Positions 39,082-48,472 of a DNA stretch of 64,000 bases are shown here, in pieces (the first letter of the stretch is position 1; each line of letters begins with the position of its first letter). The notes below the pieces were generated by a model. It searched no databases, was not told the DNA's origin, and saw only the letters and a list, made by a program, of their open reading frames with translations. Location of the stretch: assembly GCF_002608075.1 (NCBI RefSeq), contig NZ_LAHA01000005.1:152292-216291 (forward strand), in the 5' to 3' direction. Source of the stretch: Nostoc linckia z4 (lineage in GTDB: Bacteria > Cyanobacteriota > Cyanobacteriia > Cyanobacteriales > Nostocaceae). Position numbers and translations under genes: made by a program.

Positions 39082-40746
39082 ATGTCAGATAGGCAAGAAC
39101 AAATTTCACAAGTAGTAGTAACTGCTGAGCAAATGCGCGATATTGAAGCGCGGATTTTTGCAGCAGGAATGCCTGTAGTAGCTTTGATGGAAAAGGTAGC
39201 AGGCTTAATTGCCCGTCGCATTCAAAATATTTACCCAAATCAAAAGGACGCGGGGACATTGGGACGCGGGGACACGGAGAGTTCTTTCCCCGCGTCCCAA
39301 TGTCCCCCACTCTTTGCGTCTTCTTCTTTGTTCTTCTCAAATCCCTGTATCGGCATTCTCGTCGGCCCCGGTCACAATGGGGGAGATGCTTTGGTAGTAG
39401 CCCGCGAATTATATTTTCGTGGCTATGAAATTTGGATTTATTCGCCTTTTTCTCAGCTCAAGGAATTAACTTCACAGCACTTGCAGTATGCTCGAAGTTT
39501 GGGTATTCCAATTTATCAAGAAATTGAACAATTGCCGAATTCTGATTTGTTGATTGATGGATTATTTGGATTTGGTTTAGAAAGAAACCTCACCGATCCC
39601 ATCGCCTCTGCAATTAATCAGTTAAATCAATTGTCTGTGCCAATTTTGAGTATTGATTTACCTTCGGGATTGCACACTGACACAGGTGAAGTATTGGGAA
39701 CTGCAATTCGCGCCACTCACACGTTTTGCTTGGGTTTGTGGAAGTTGGCTTTTTTGCAAGACCAAGCGCTGGAATATGTCGGTAAAGCTGAGTTAATTGA
39801 TTTTGATATTCCTTTAGCTGATGTTGAAGCTGTTCTCTCAGAAGCACCCAGAATTAAACGCATTACACCAATAACGGCACTTTCGACTTTACCTTTACCC
39901 CGTCCAGCAATTACCCACAAATATAAGGAAGGACATTTACTGTTGATTTGTGGTTCGCGACGCTATGCAGGTGGAGCAATTTTAACTGCTTTGGGTGCTA
40001 GGGGTAGTGGTGTGGGAATGCTTTCGGTTGCGGTACCAGAATCTTTGAAATCTCTTTTGGTATCACATTTGCCAGAAGCGCTGATTGTCGGTTGTCCAGA
40101 AACGGAAACTGGAGCCATTGCCCAATTGCAACTACCTACTAAAACTAATCTTAATTCTTTTAGTGCGATCGCCTGCGGCCCTGGTTTAACAACAGACGCC
40201 AGTCCCATTGTCCAACAAGTCATAGAAAGCGATGTTCCTTTGGTTCTCGATGCCGATGCTTTAAATATACTTGCCGAAATTGCAACCATCCCCACTCTAC
40301 AAAAACGCCAAGCACCAACTATCCTCACACCCCACACAGGCGAATTCCAGCGATTGTTCCCCAATATCACTGATGCCAAGCATCACAGAATCAAAGCAGT
40401 ACAACAAGCAGCAGCCCAAACTGGAGCGGTAGTATTGCTAAAAGGTGCAAGAACAGCCATAGCCAACCCCCAAAATCAAGTTTCGATTATTCCAGAAAGT
40501 ACACCCGCCTTAGCCCGTGGCGGTAGTGGCGATGTGTTAACTGGGCTACTTGGTGGATTGTTAGCCCAAGCGGCCACTAAACACATCCCAGTGGAAGATA
40601 TTGCTGCCACTGCTGCTTGGTGGCACTCCCAAGCTGGGATTTTAGCAGCTCAAGAACGTACTGAGTTGGGTGTGGATGCGTTTACATTGGCACAATTTTT
40701 AATCAAAACTCTCAAGTCTAAACTCCAGTTGATTACTTATCATTAG
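39082..40746 (+). CDS. nnr: Bifunctional NAD(P)H-hydrate epimerase / dehydratase
   Basis: A 554-residue fusion that repairs hydrated NAD(P)H. Residues 1-235 are the NnrE epimerase (AEQMRDIE start, GPGHNGGDALVVARELY at 95-111); 265-550 are the NnrD dehydratase (KYKEGHLLLICGS, LTPHTGEFQRLFP, GGSGDVLTGLLGG). Between IQNIYPN and NPCIGILVGPG about 33 residues (54-86) are encoded by tandem-repeat DNA that contains a 20-base perfect inverted repeat. Frame and catalytic motifs are kept, so the enzyme is probably still made. Confidence 0.94.
   Translation: MSDRQEQISQVVVTAEQMRDIEARIFAAGMPVVALMEKVAGLIARRIQNIYPNQKDAGTLGRGDTESSFPASQCPPLFASSSLFFSNPCIGILVGPGHNGGDALVVARELYFRGYEIWIYSPFSQLKELTSQHLQYARSLGIPIYQEIEQLPNSDLLIDGLFGFGLERNLTDPIASAINQLNQLSVPILSIDLPSGLHTDTGEVLGTAIRATHTFCLGLWKLAFLQDQALEYVGKAELIDFDIPLADVEAVLSEAPRIKRITPITALSTLPLPRPAITHKYKEGHLLLICGSRRYAGGAILTALGARGSGVGMLSVAVPESLKSLLVSHLPEALIVGCPETETGAIAQLQLPTKTNLNSFSAIACGPGLTTDASPIVQQVIESDVPLVLDADALNILAEIATIPTLQKRQAPTILTPHTGEFQRLFPNITDAKHHRIKAVQQAAAQTGAVVLLKGARTAIANPQNQVSIIPESTPALARGGSGDVLTGLLGGLLAQAATKHIPVEDIAATAAWWHSQAGILAAQERTELGVDAFTLAQFLIKTLKSKLQLITYH
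39245..39330. repeat. GACGCGGG tandem repeat and hairpin inside nnr
   Basis: Positions 39252-39271 and 39288-39307 are exact 20-base inverse copies with a 16-base loop, built from GGACGCGGGGACA units like those at 46264-46398. The insertion lies in frame. Confidence 0.85.
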
Positions 40747-41301
40747 GAATGACGTGGGGACGCTCTTACGCGGAGAATTTTTTTGATAAGTGATTAGGCG
40801 GACATAAGTAGGCCGATGTAAATAATTATTGTTGGGATAAGGCAGTTCTTGCTGGGAGCAGGGAGCAGGGGGAGAAAGAGTTTGAGCCTTATTTACTTTT
40901 CTTTACATAGTTTGGTTTTATTTCACCGACTTACTTAATATCATTTCATACGCAACCCCAATATTGTCATTGCCATCGCAACGAAGTGCAACGAAGCAAT
41001 CCCAGCGTCAAGGGTGGATTATTTCTCTACGATATGCTTGTCTGCCACACGCTGCGCGAAAGGAGTACGCTATCGCTAGTAATGACGAAATTACTTGATT
41101 TTTGCGTAAGTGCTGTTTGGTTATAACTTTAGTTATATTCCTATTGATTATTAATAGTCTTCAACCAAAATTTTACCATCATAAAGTATGAGCTATAGAC
41201 GAGGAAACGTCTCAATTTAATTCAGTCGTCAGTAGGAGGAGATTGATTCTATTATTTTTTAGACTAGCAGATAAAGATTATAGACAACTTGGGAACAGCA
41301 T
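40747..41301. other. Intergenic with decayed TIR element
   Basis: 555 bp. 40945-41115 is a member of the AGGACTTACGCAA family: interior well preserved (ATATTGTCATTGC, GAAGCAATCCCAGCGTCA), right end TTTTGCGTAAGTGCT, left end mutated (CATACGCAA). The remainder is AT-rich; AGTAGGAGGAG near 41231 is a possible upstream RBS-like sequence not close to a start. Confidence 0.6.
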
Positions 41302-42138
41302 ATGCCCCTTCACAAACTTGAACATTTCGATCCAAATTATCGAGAAACCTTTGGTGGAGATGACGTAAAATCACTGGATGTTTATACTGAAGGTGGACAA
41401 AAAATTGGCTTAGTTGTTGATGTTTTAGTTGATGATGATGGTCGTTTTCGGTATTTAATCATTGATACTACACTAGATTCTTTTCATAAAAAGATTTTAC
41501 TACCAGTTGGTCTTTCACGTATCAATTATCCAGCAAGAACAGTCCATGTTGATGGATTGAGCAGGGAGCAAATAGAAAGGTTACCTGAATATCAGGAAAT
41601 TGGAAATATTGATGTCGATTATGAAGAAAAAGTACGTAGTGTATTTCGTCCTTCAACCAGTAATCTAACTTATAATAATGCATACAGTTACCAAAAAGAA
41701 CCAGCTTTATATGAGTTGAATGAGCAATATCATCAAACTTTTAGACTCTATGAAGAAAGATTGATTGCTAATAAGCATCGGGTGAAAACTGGGGAAGTAG
41801 CTGTAGGTAAGCACATTGAAACTGAAACCGCACGTGTTACAGTACCTATTCAAAAAGAACGAGTTTTAATTGAACGAGTTGTACCCACTGAAGTAGGAAC
41901 TTTTGATAGCAACGAACTTAAGTTTCAAGAAGGAGAAGTAGCACGCATAGAAGTCTACGAAGAAACACCAGAAATACGTAAAGAAGCTTTTGTGCGGGAA
42001 GAAGTCAGAGTTAAGAAAGTAATAGAACGCGACACTGTGGAAGCACAAGATACAATTCGTCGAGAAGAGTTAAATATTGATACTGCTGGTGAATTACACA
42101 TACAGGAAACTGATACTATTAAACATGAAAATATTTAA
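41302..42138 (+). CDS. PRC-barrel / DUF2382 protein
   Basis: A 278-residue protein. Residues 15-95 form a PRC-barrel (DDVKSLDVYTEGGQKIGLVVDVLVDD, YLIIDT), and 145-265 form a DUF2382 (YsnF/AvaK) domain: LRLYEERLIANKHRVKTGEV and RKEAFVREEVRVKKVIERDTVEAQDTIRREEL pattern (segments). The C-terminal part is a highly charged heptad-like helix or strand repeat. Related to AvaK, an akinete marker of Anabaena. First of three paralogues in tandem. Confidence 0.88.
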   Translation: MPLHKLEHFDPNYRETFGGDDVKSLDVYTEGGQKIGLVVDVLVDDDGRFRYLIIDTTLDSFHKKILLPVGLSRINYPARTVHVDGLSREQIERLPEYQEIGNIDVDYEEKVRSVFRPSTSNLTYNNAYSYQKEPALYELNEQYHQTFRLYEERLIANKHRVKTGEVAVGKHIETETARVTVPIQKERVLIERVVPTEVGTFDSNELKFQEGEVARIEVYEETPEIRKEAFVREEVRVKKVIERDTVEAQDTIRREELNIDTAGELHIQETDTIKHENI

Positions 42139-42752
42139 TAGTGAGCAGTTACAAGACATTTCAATGAGATATATAAGAGTGGGTTGGAAAGCCCACTCTC
42201 AAGATTTATCAAAACAGCAATATTGGCGTCAGTCGCCAGAATGGCGAATTTACCTGAGTGTGAGTGGTGGATGAATAAGTGGTGAAGAAATATCACACTA
42301 AATCCTTCGCTTAGCGTCTTGTAGAGAAGATTTAGTAGTCTTAAATTAGACCAATTTTGATTTTAGATATTTCCACAGGCTTAGTGCAAGTTTGGGATTT
42401 TTTATTAAAAGCTTTTGCTACAAAGCTATTCTAAAAATTTCAAATAATACTTTTTATGCAAATTTGCTATTAGTAGTTAATTGGAATTCCTTACTAATTG
42501 ATTTTGACTTCTAAATTCTTCTGCAATTTAGTGTTGAATTTTGTTGTATTTTATAAATTAAAACAGGCAAAATGAAATAATTTTTGCCTGTATTTCGGTA
42601 TGAAAAGTTTTTAACTTATTTTTCATAAAAATCTACAACCTTTGATAATCCTTGATTAAAAAATTTATTTCGGTAGAAGGAGGTAAACAAGTGAATATAT
42701 GTCTACCTTAGTTAATAAGGAAATGTAAATAAAAATTTTGAGGCTAAATAGA
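42139..42752. other. Intergenic with hairpins
   Basis: AGAGTGGG/CCCACTCT (42176-42199) and TCGCCA/TGGCGA (42233-42247) hairpins follow the first PRC gene and may end its transcript. The rest is AT-rich leader of the second paralogue; GAAGGAGG at 42676 is followed by no long frame. Confidence 0.55.
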
Positions 42753-43637
42753 ATGGTTCTTTACAAATTAGAAGATTTTGAGCCTAACTACCGAGATAGT
42801 TTTGACGGTCATGATATTAAAGGACTTGGTGTTTATACACAAGGAACCGATGAAAAAATTGGTACTATCAACGATGTTTTAGTTGATGAAGATGGGCATA
42901 TCCGTTATTTAGTTGTTGACTTAGGTTTCTGGATTTTCGGTAAAAAAGTCTTATTACCAATTGGTCGCGCTCGTATTGACTATAATAGCGATCGCGTTTA
43001 CACCATTGGCTTAACTAGAGAGCAAGCAGAAGATTTACCAGAGTTCAACGAACGCCTAGCCCTCGACTATGACTACGAAGAACGGGTGCGTGGAGTATAT
43101 CGTCGCCCTGGAGAATACACCACTCCCGTACAAGCATCAGCACCCGTAGAAGCATCAGCACCATTAGATAGCACCTATTCTACTCCTAGTTACAATCGTG
43201 ATAGTTACAAATACGAAAACGATTCTTCTTTATTCAATTTGAATGAACAAGATCATCAAACTCTGAGATTGTATGAAGAACGACTAATTGCCGGCAAACA
43301 ACGCCGCAAAACTGGAGAAGTAGCAATTGGTAAACACGTTGAAACCGACACTGCACGAGTCGCAGTACCAGTAGAAAAAGAGCGAGTTGTAATTGAGCGT
43401 GTAACTCCAGCAGATGCAGGTAGGCCTGTTTCTGCGCGTGAAGCAGACTTCCGTGAAGGTGAAGTTGCTCGTGTTGAACTCCATGAAGAAACTCCTGAAA
43501 TTCGCAAAGAAACTGTTGTGCGCGAAGAAGTAAGAGTGAAGAAAGTCGTAGACCGAGACACAGTTGAAGCTCAAGAAACTGTGCGCCGTGAAGAACTAGA
43601 CATAAATGCTCCCAATCTTCCCATTGAAGAACGCTAA
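42753..43637 (+). CDS. PRC-barrel / DUF2382 protein (AvaK-like)
   Basis: 294 residues from MVLYKLEDFEP at 42753 (matching the start of the first paralogue MPLHKLEHFDP); an in-frame Met five codons earlier is less likely. PRC-barrel at 15-95, a Pro/Ala/Ser linker at 125-155 containing repeated ASAPVEASAP, and DUF2382 at 165-285. About two thirds of residues match the 41302 paralogue in the conserved domains. Possibly stress- or akinete-related by analogy to AvaK; no direct evidence here. Confidence 0.88.
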   Translation: MVLYKLEDFEPNYRDSFDGHDIKGLGVYTQGTDEKIGTINDVLVDEDGHIRYLVVDLGFWIFGKKVLLPIGRARIDYNSDRVYTIGLTREQAEDLPEFNERLALDYDYEERVRGVYRRPGEYTTPVQASAPVEASAPLDSTYSTPSYNRDSYKYENDSSLFNLNEQDHQTLRLYEERLIAGKQRRKTGEVAIGKHVETDTARVAVPVEKERVVIERVTPADAGRPVSAREADFREGEVARVELHEETPEIRKETVVREEVRVKKVVDRDTVEAQETVRREELDINAPNLPIEER

Positions 43638-43643
43638 CAGTAA

Positions 43644-43741
43644 ATAGGGATTGGGGACTAGGGACTGGGGAATAGAAGCTATTTTTAATACCCAATACTT
43701 AGCACCAAACACTCAGTCCCCAATACCAATACCCAATCCCT
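43644..43741. repeat. GGGGACT / CAATACC tandem repeats
   Basis: Heptamer-type repeats of GGGACTAGGGACTGG and their complement CAGTCCCCAATACC between the second and third paralogues; could fold into a hairpin. Confidence 0.7.
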
Positions 43742-43759
43742 TTTTGTAATAGCTAACCG

Positions 43760-44659
43760 ATGACAAATAACATTGGACAGGCAAGCTCGAATATTCACAC
43801 TAACACCTTACTAGTAAGTTTGAAAAATAAGGTAAAAAATTTTCTTGTCTTTGATAGTCAAGGTCAACTAGTGGGAAAGGTTCAGGATTTGATTGTGGAT
43901 AGTAATCATCGGTTAAATTTAGTGATATCTAACCGAGTGAATCAACAAGTTCTATTATCTAATCAGGATTTAGCTGATAAAGATACTTCTTTCTTCTGGG
44001 TGCATAGCCAGAGAGTCAAAAAAATCGATAATCCCACTAAATCTGTTTTCATAGACTTCGATAAATCACAAATAGAGTATATGCCTGAATATTTAGCAGC
44101 AGAAACACCAGGCGAAGGCACACCGGAACTTTCACAAAATTCTACTCAAGAACTAGCTTATAATCAAACTATAAATAATTCTGTGAATACATCAGAATTA
44201 GAAGATGTTACTGAAGAAAAAATTATTCGTTTATTAGAAGAACGACTAGTTGTTGAAAGCAATAAACATAAAATAGGCGAAGTTATTGTTCGCAAAGAAA
44301 TCGAAACTCGGATGATACAAGTTCCTGTGCGGCGTGAAAAATTAATCGTCGAACAAGTCAGCCCAGAACACAAGCAACTTGCAGAAATTGATTTAAGTGA
44401 TGGTGGAATTTCTGCACTGGAGTTGAATCAAGGAGAAACACTCGAACTGACAAACTTTAAAGGTGGTTTAACAGTCAGTGGTCAATTTAGTTCACCGAAA
44501 ATTGCTAGTCTATTATTGAATGCGATCGCCCTAGAAAAAAATCACGGATGCCATCAGGTACAAGTAGTAATTTCTGTTGCAGATGAATCACATCAAAAAA
44601 AATATCAAGAGTGGTTTGACCGCTGTTCCAAAGGTCAAAAACCAAAACCTGAATCATGA
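43760..44659 (+). CDS. Divergent PRC/DUF2382 paralogue
   Basis: A 299-residue third member. The N-terminal barrel (35-110: FLVFDSQGQLVGKVQDLIVDS) is recognisable but diverged; a shortened DUF2382 core (150-205: IIRLLEERLVVESNKHKIGEVIVRKEIETR, as segments) is followed not by the charged repeat but by a new C-terminal domain (215-290) with an alpha/beta look. It may have a modified role. Same strand, 122 bp after the second paralogue. Confidence 0.82.
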   Translation: MTNNIGQASSNIHTNTLLVSLKNKVKNFLVFDSQGQLVGKVQDLIVDSNHRLNLVISNRVNQQVLLSNQDLADKDTSFFWVHSQRVKKIDNPTKSVFIDFDKSQIEYMPEYLAAETPGEGTPELSQNSTQELAYNQTINNSVNTSELEDVTEEKIIRLLEERLVVESNKHKIGEVIVRKEIETRMIQVPVRREKLIVEQVSPEHKQLAEIDLSDGGISALELNQGETLELTNFKGGLTVSGQFSSPKIASLLLNAIALEKNHGCHQVQVVISVADESHQKKYQEWFDRCSKGQKPKPES

Positions 44660-45188
44660 AGTCGGGGACTCTTACCTTCGGTCTAATTATGAATTATGAA
44701 TTAATTTGAAGATTACTAAAGTTAATTTTGTGTAGTTCACGAAATTGAAATGTTTTCTAAATAAGTTTCTAGCAGATAAATCATTAGGGCGAGCATTGCA
44801 CGCCCTATTTTTTTACTCATAATTTAATGTGAGTTTCCAACGGACGCGCACCAGTGGAAATAAACAAGTAAAGTCGCTTCTCTATGAGACGCTGCGCGAA
44901 CACTCCAATTAAAAATAATTAGTGGAAGTTTGAACTTACCACCAATTGAAGACCGCCAAATCTGCATTACAGCAGTTTTCATCTATTTGAACCATATGTG
45001 TCGTAGGGGTGCAAAGCCTTGCGCCCCTAGCACGTGGTCTATTTACCTGAAAATTGCATTAAGTATGATATGCTTCCATTCTGAATTCTCAATTCTGACA
45101 GCAATGGCGATCCAGAAATTTCAATTCATCACAACTTGGTTGTAAGGCTAATAATAATACTTAGTTATAATTTTTTTGGCTACCCCAG
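44660..45188. other. Intergenic with terminator and hairpins
   Basis: A terminator at 44785-44814; fragment of the TIR family (GACGCTGCGCGAACACTCC, 44886-44905); an inverted repeat TAGGGGTGCAA/TTGCGCCCCTA at 45004-45029. No gene was recognised. Confidence 0.6.
44785..44814 (+). terminator. Rho-independent terminator
   Basis: TAGGGCG and CGCCCTA with a nine-base loop, followed by seven T. It would end transcription of the PRC/DUF2382 cluster. Confidence 0.85.
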
Positions 45189-46112
45189 ATGAAATTTCGA
45201 GTCAAGCGATTTTCACGCAAACAAAAACAGCGTTTGCTCCCACGTATTGACATTCACGTTCGAGATGGAAAGTTTGAAATTATGGGGATGGGTATATGGT
45301 ATTACTATTGGCGCGATCCCTACCATCTGCTACTGACCATTCCCTGGCCTGGCTTTTTAATACTGATTTGTTTATCTTACATAACTATTAATGCTCTGTT
45401 CGCCATAGCTTACCTGCTAGGAGGAGATTGTATCGCCAATGCTAGGCCAGGATCTTTTTTGGATGTTTTTTTCTTTAGCGTCCAAACCCTAGCATCCATC
45501 GGCTACGGTGCGATGTATCCTAAAACAACTTACGCCAATATCATTGTTACCATTGAAGCGATGATCGGTTTGGTGGGAATTGCGGTAATGACTGGACTAG
45601 CCTTTGCTCGGTTTTCTCGACCAACCGCCCGCGTAATGTTTAGTCGTGTAGCGGTGATTACACCTCATGATAACAAGCCGACTTTGATGTTTCGCACTGC
45701 TAATCAGCGCCGCAATATGATTTTAGAAGCGCAGTTGCGAGTATATTTGATGCGCGATGAAATCACAGCAGAAGGTCAGTTTATGCGTAGAATCTACGAT
45801 TTAAAACTGCTGCGGAACCAAACACCAAGCTTTTCCTTAAGCTGGTCAGTGGTGCATGTAATTGATGAGTTTAGTCCTTTATATGGGATGACCGCAGAAT
45901 CACTAATACAAACAAATTCGATGCTGATGATTTCTTTGAGTGGTATTGATGAAACAGTTACACAGGTCGTCTATGCCCGTCATAGCTATAGCGCCCACGA
46001 GATTTTGTGGAATAATCGCTTTGTCGATATCTTCCACGAAACACCTGATGGACATCGCTACATCGACTACAATCGCTTCCACGATGTTTTACCTTTAGAT
46101 GAGATGGAGTGA
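45189..46112 (+). CDS. Inward-rectifier type K+ channel (KirBac-like)
   Basis: A 307-residue Kir homologue: amphipathic slide helix and WYYYWRDPYH near 37-46, outer helix 52-76, pore helix and selectivity filter TLASIGYGAMYP (GYG at 105-107), inner helix 115-140, then the cytoplasmic immunoglobulin-like domain (RVMFSRVAVI, PTLMFRTANQRRNMILEA). It passes K+ across the plasma membrane. Followed directly by tandem repeats beginning near its stop codon. Confidence 0.93.
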   Translation: MKFRVKRFSRKQKQRLLPRIDIHVRDGKFEIMGMGIWYYYWRDPYHLLLTIPWPGFLILICLSYITINALFAIAYLLGGDCIANARPGSFLDVFFFSVQTLASIGYGAMYPKTTYANIIVTIEAMIGLVGIAVMTGLAFARFSRPTARVMFSRVAVITPHDNKPTLMFRTANQRRNMILEAQLRVYLMRDEITAEGQFMRRIYDLKLLRNQTPSFSLSWSVVHVIDEFSPLYGMTAESLIQTNSMLMISLSGIDETVTQVVYARHSYSAHEILWNNRFVDIFHETPDGHRYIDYNRFHDVLPLDEME

Positions 46113-46116
46113 GAAA

Positions 46117-46238
<122 letters not shown>

Positions 46239-46263
46239 CAAGACTAATTATTGAAATCTTTTT

Positions 46264-46398
46264 ACGTCCCCATGTCCCCGCGTCCCCGCATCCCCGCGTC
46301 CCCGCGTCCCCACGTCCCCGTGTCCCCGCGTCCCCGTGTCCCCATGTCCCCGCGTCCCCGCGTCCCCATGTCTCCGCGTCCCCATATCCCCGCGTCAC
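46264..46398. repeat. Tandem CGTCCCC repeats
   Basis: About 19 heptamers CGTCCCC/CATGTCCCC. The array runs to the last codons of the small minus-strand gene. Same unit as the insertion in nnr. Confidence 0.9.
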
Positions 46399-46577
46399 TC
46401 CTTTGGTGCTTGTGAGGGCTTAACTACAACCCGACCATTTTCAACCACAGTACAATTTTTACCAGTATTCTTGGTGTCCTGAACTGGTATATCCTGGCAC
46501 TGCTTTTGGTGAGAGACGTTCTCCTCCTGTTGTTGATTGAGGATGACAACACAAGAGGAACAAGAAGCGAAAGACAT
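46395..46577 (-). CDS. Small Cys-containing hypothetical protein
   Basis: A 60-residue frame with four Cys (SFASCSSC at the start, KQCQD and KNCTVV). No recognised family and only a weak ribosome-binding site. It ends in the CGTCCCC tandem array. May be a real small gene; a chance frame is equally possible. Confidence 0.35.
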   Translation of the reverse strand: MSFASCSSCVVILNQQQEENVSHQKQCQDIPVQDTKNTGKNCTVVENGRVVVKPSQAPKE

Positions 46578-46753
46578 ATAAAAGTATCTCGATTTCTATA
46601 ATTTATTATCGCTCTATTAAATGCTGTTTGGTTGAAAAATTTACTACTTATAGCGATTTTAACTGGGTAAAATACAGATGATTGTAGGAAAGTACAGCTA
46701 GCTGGGCTTCTTTACAATAATTGTTTGGCAGGGTTAGACAATGGGTTTTTCTG

Positions 46754-48472
46754 ATGAAAAAATTTTGGCGATACCTGGGTTTGAGTTTTGTATCTACGTT
46801 TTTGACTGCTACTCCTGGATTGGCAGCCGATCGCATTAGCTTTTATTATCCTCCCTTTGGCGAATTCTCTTTGTCTGTGGACTCGCTAGAAGTTTTTGCC
46901 AAAGAAGGTAAAATCGATGAAGACTTTTCCTTCTATGCCAGCCGGGCTACTCCCGAACAACTCGCCCAATTACGGAATCTACTCCAGCAACGCTTCAATG
47001 TTAGTCCCACTGTAGTATCTCAGGTTACCTATTCCCCAATCGGTGAAGAGGTGATACAACGTCTAGGAGAATTACTCCTCACTGAGTCTCGGCAAAATGG
47101 TTTTTATGCTATACGTGCAGCTTTGATTGTAGCTGCTGCCGATCGCGATGGCTTAACAGTTGTAAATTTGCTGCGGAGATTCCCTAGTAAAACTATTAGG
47201 CTGAATTATTCAGAGGGGTTAAGGATTGTCGATAACCTGTCACAACTGATAGAAAAAAAGGATGAGGTTGTAGCTTTTCTCCAACAACAAGCAACGGTAG
47301 CCGCAGCCAATTCCAAAATTGATTTTTCACAACAACCAGATTTGCGATCGCCAGGAAAATTCTCTTGGCAGAAAAAAAGCTTTGAGTTAAATGATTTTTC
47401 TCGCAATCGTCGTCTCCCAGTGGATATCTATTTACCTCAAGGCAATTCGCAAGCCGAAGTCAAACCGCCATATCCGTTAATTGTAATTTCTCATGGTCTG
47501 GCTTCCGATCGCACTACCTTTGCTTACTTAGCTCAACATTTAACATCCTATGGTTTTGCGGTGGCGGTATTGGAACATCCTGGTAGTAATGCCGAACGCA
47601 TTCAGCTATATTTTGCAGGTTTGGCAGGGCCGCCAGAACCAGCAGAATTTATCAATCGACCATTGGATATCAAGTTTTTACTCAATGAACTTGAGCGTTT
47701 AGAAAAATCCGATCCCACCCTCCAAGGAAAACTCAATTTTCAGCAAATTGGGGCTATTGGTCAGTCTTTTGGTGGTTATACTGTTTTGACTTTGGCAGGA
47801 GCAGCAATTAACTTTAACCAACTTTACCAAGACTGTAACCGCAATAATTCCTTCTTTAATGTATCGCTGTTGTTGCAGTGTCAAGCTGCTGAGTTATCCC
47901 CAAGGGATTACCAACTCAAAGACGATCGCATCAAGGTTGTCATGGCCATTAATCCCATTGATAGTACAGTTTTGGGTGAAGGCGGCATCAGTCAAATTAA
48001 AATTCCAGTAATGTTGGTAGCTGGTAGTCAAGATATTTTTGCTCCACCTGTATCTGAGCAGATTCTTCCTTTTACCTGGCTGACTGACTCCAATAAGTAC
48101 CTGGCTTTGATTGAAAACGGTACTCACTTTTCCGCGATCGCTGAACCGACTCCTGAAAATAGCGTATTACCCGTACCGCCTGCCTTACTAGGCCCTAACC
48201 CTACTCCTGTTTATTCCTATCTCAACGCCTTAAGCGTAGCTTTCTTGTCAACCCATCTCCTCAATCGCCCAGAATACCGCTCTTATTTGCAGCCATCTTA
48301 CGCCACATTTATTAGTAAAGAGCCTTTGAATCTCAGTCTTTTGCAATCATTAACACCAGAGCAATTTAATCAAATCTGGAGTGGAGCAATTCCCCAATCA
48401 TTCCGACCATCAAATCCTCAACTAACGACTCCTCAGGGACAAGAAAGAAACATACCAGGGAACAAGCAATAG
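46754..48472 (+). CDS. Exported alpha/beta hydrolase with DUF1400 domain
   Basis: 572 residues from MKKFWRYLGL at 46754; an in-frame ATG at 46721 would precede the signal peptide by 11 residues. Signal peptide 1-25 (ATPGLAA), DUF1400 at 26-170 (cyanobacterial), then an alpha/beta hydrolase with oxyanion region SHGLASD (247) and nucleophile Ser338 in GQSFGGYT; His in NGTHFSA late. Resembles platelet-activating-factor acetylhydrolase/dienelactone hydrolases. Predicted periplasmic esterase or lipase, substrate unknown. Confidence 0.87.
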   Translation: MKKFWRYLGLSFVSTFLTATPGLAADRISFYYPPFGEFSLSVDSLEVFAKEGKIDEDFSFYASRATPEQLAQLRNLLQQRFNVSPTVVSQVTYSPIGEEVIQRLGELLLTESRQNGFYAIRAALIVAAADRDGLTVVNLLRRFPSKTIRLNYSEGLRIVDNLSQLIEKKDEVVAFLQQQATVAAANSKIDFSQQPDLRSPGKFSWQKKSFELNDFSRNRRLPVDIYLPQGNSQAEVKPPYPLIVISHGLASDRTTFAYLAQHLTSYGFAVAVLEHPGSNAERIQLYFAGLAGPPEPAEFINRPLDIKFLLNELERLEKSDPTLQGKLNFQQIGAIGQSFGGYTVLTLAGAAINFNQLYQDCNRNNSFFNVSLLLQCQAAELSPRDYQLKDDRIKVVMAINPIDSTVLGEGGISQIKIPVMLVAGSQDIFAPPVSEQILPFTWLTDSNKYLALIENGTHFSAIAEPTPENSVLPVPPALLGPNPTPVYSYLNALSVAFLSTHLLNRPEYRSYLQPSYATFISKEPLNLSLLQSLTPEQFNQIWSGAIPQSFRPSNPQLTTPQGQERNIPGNKQ

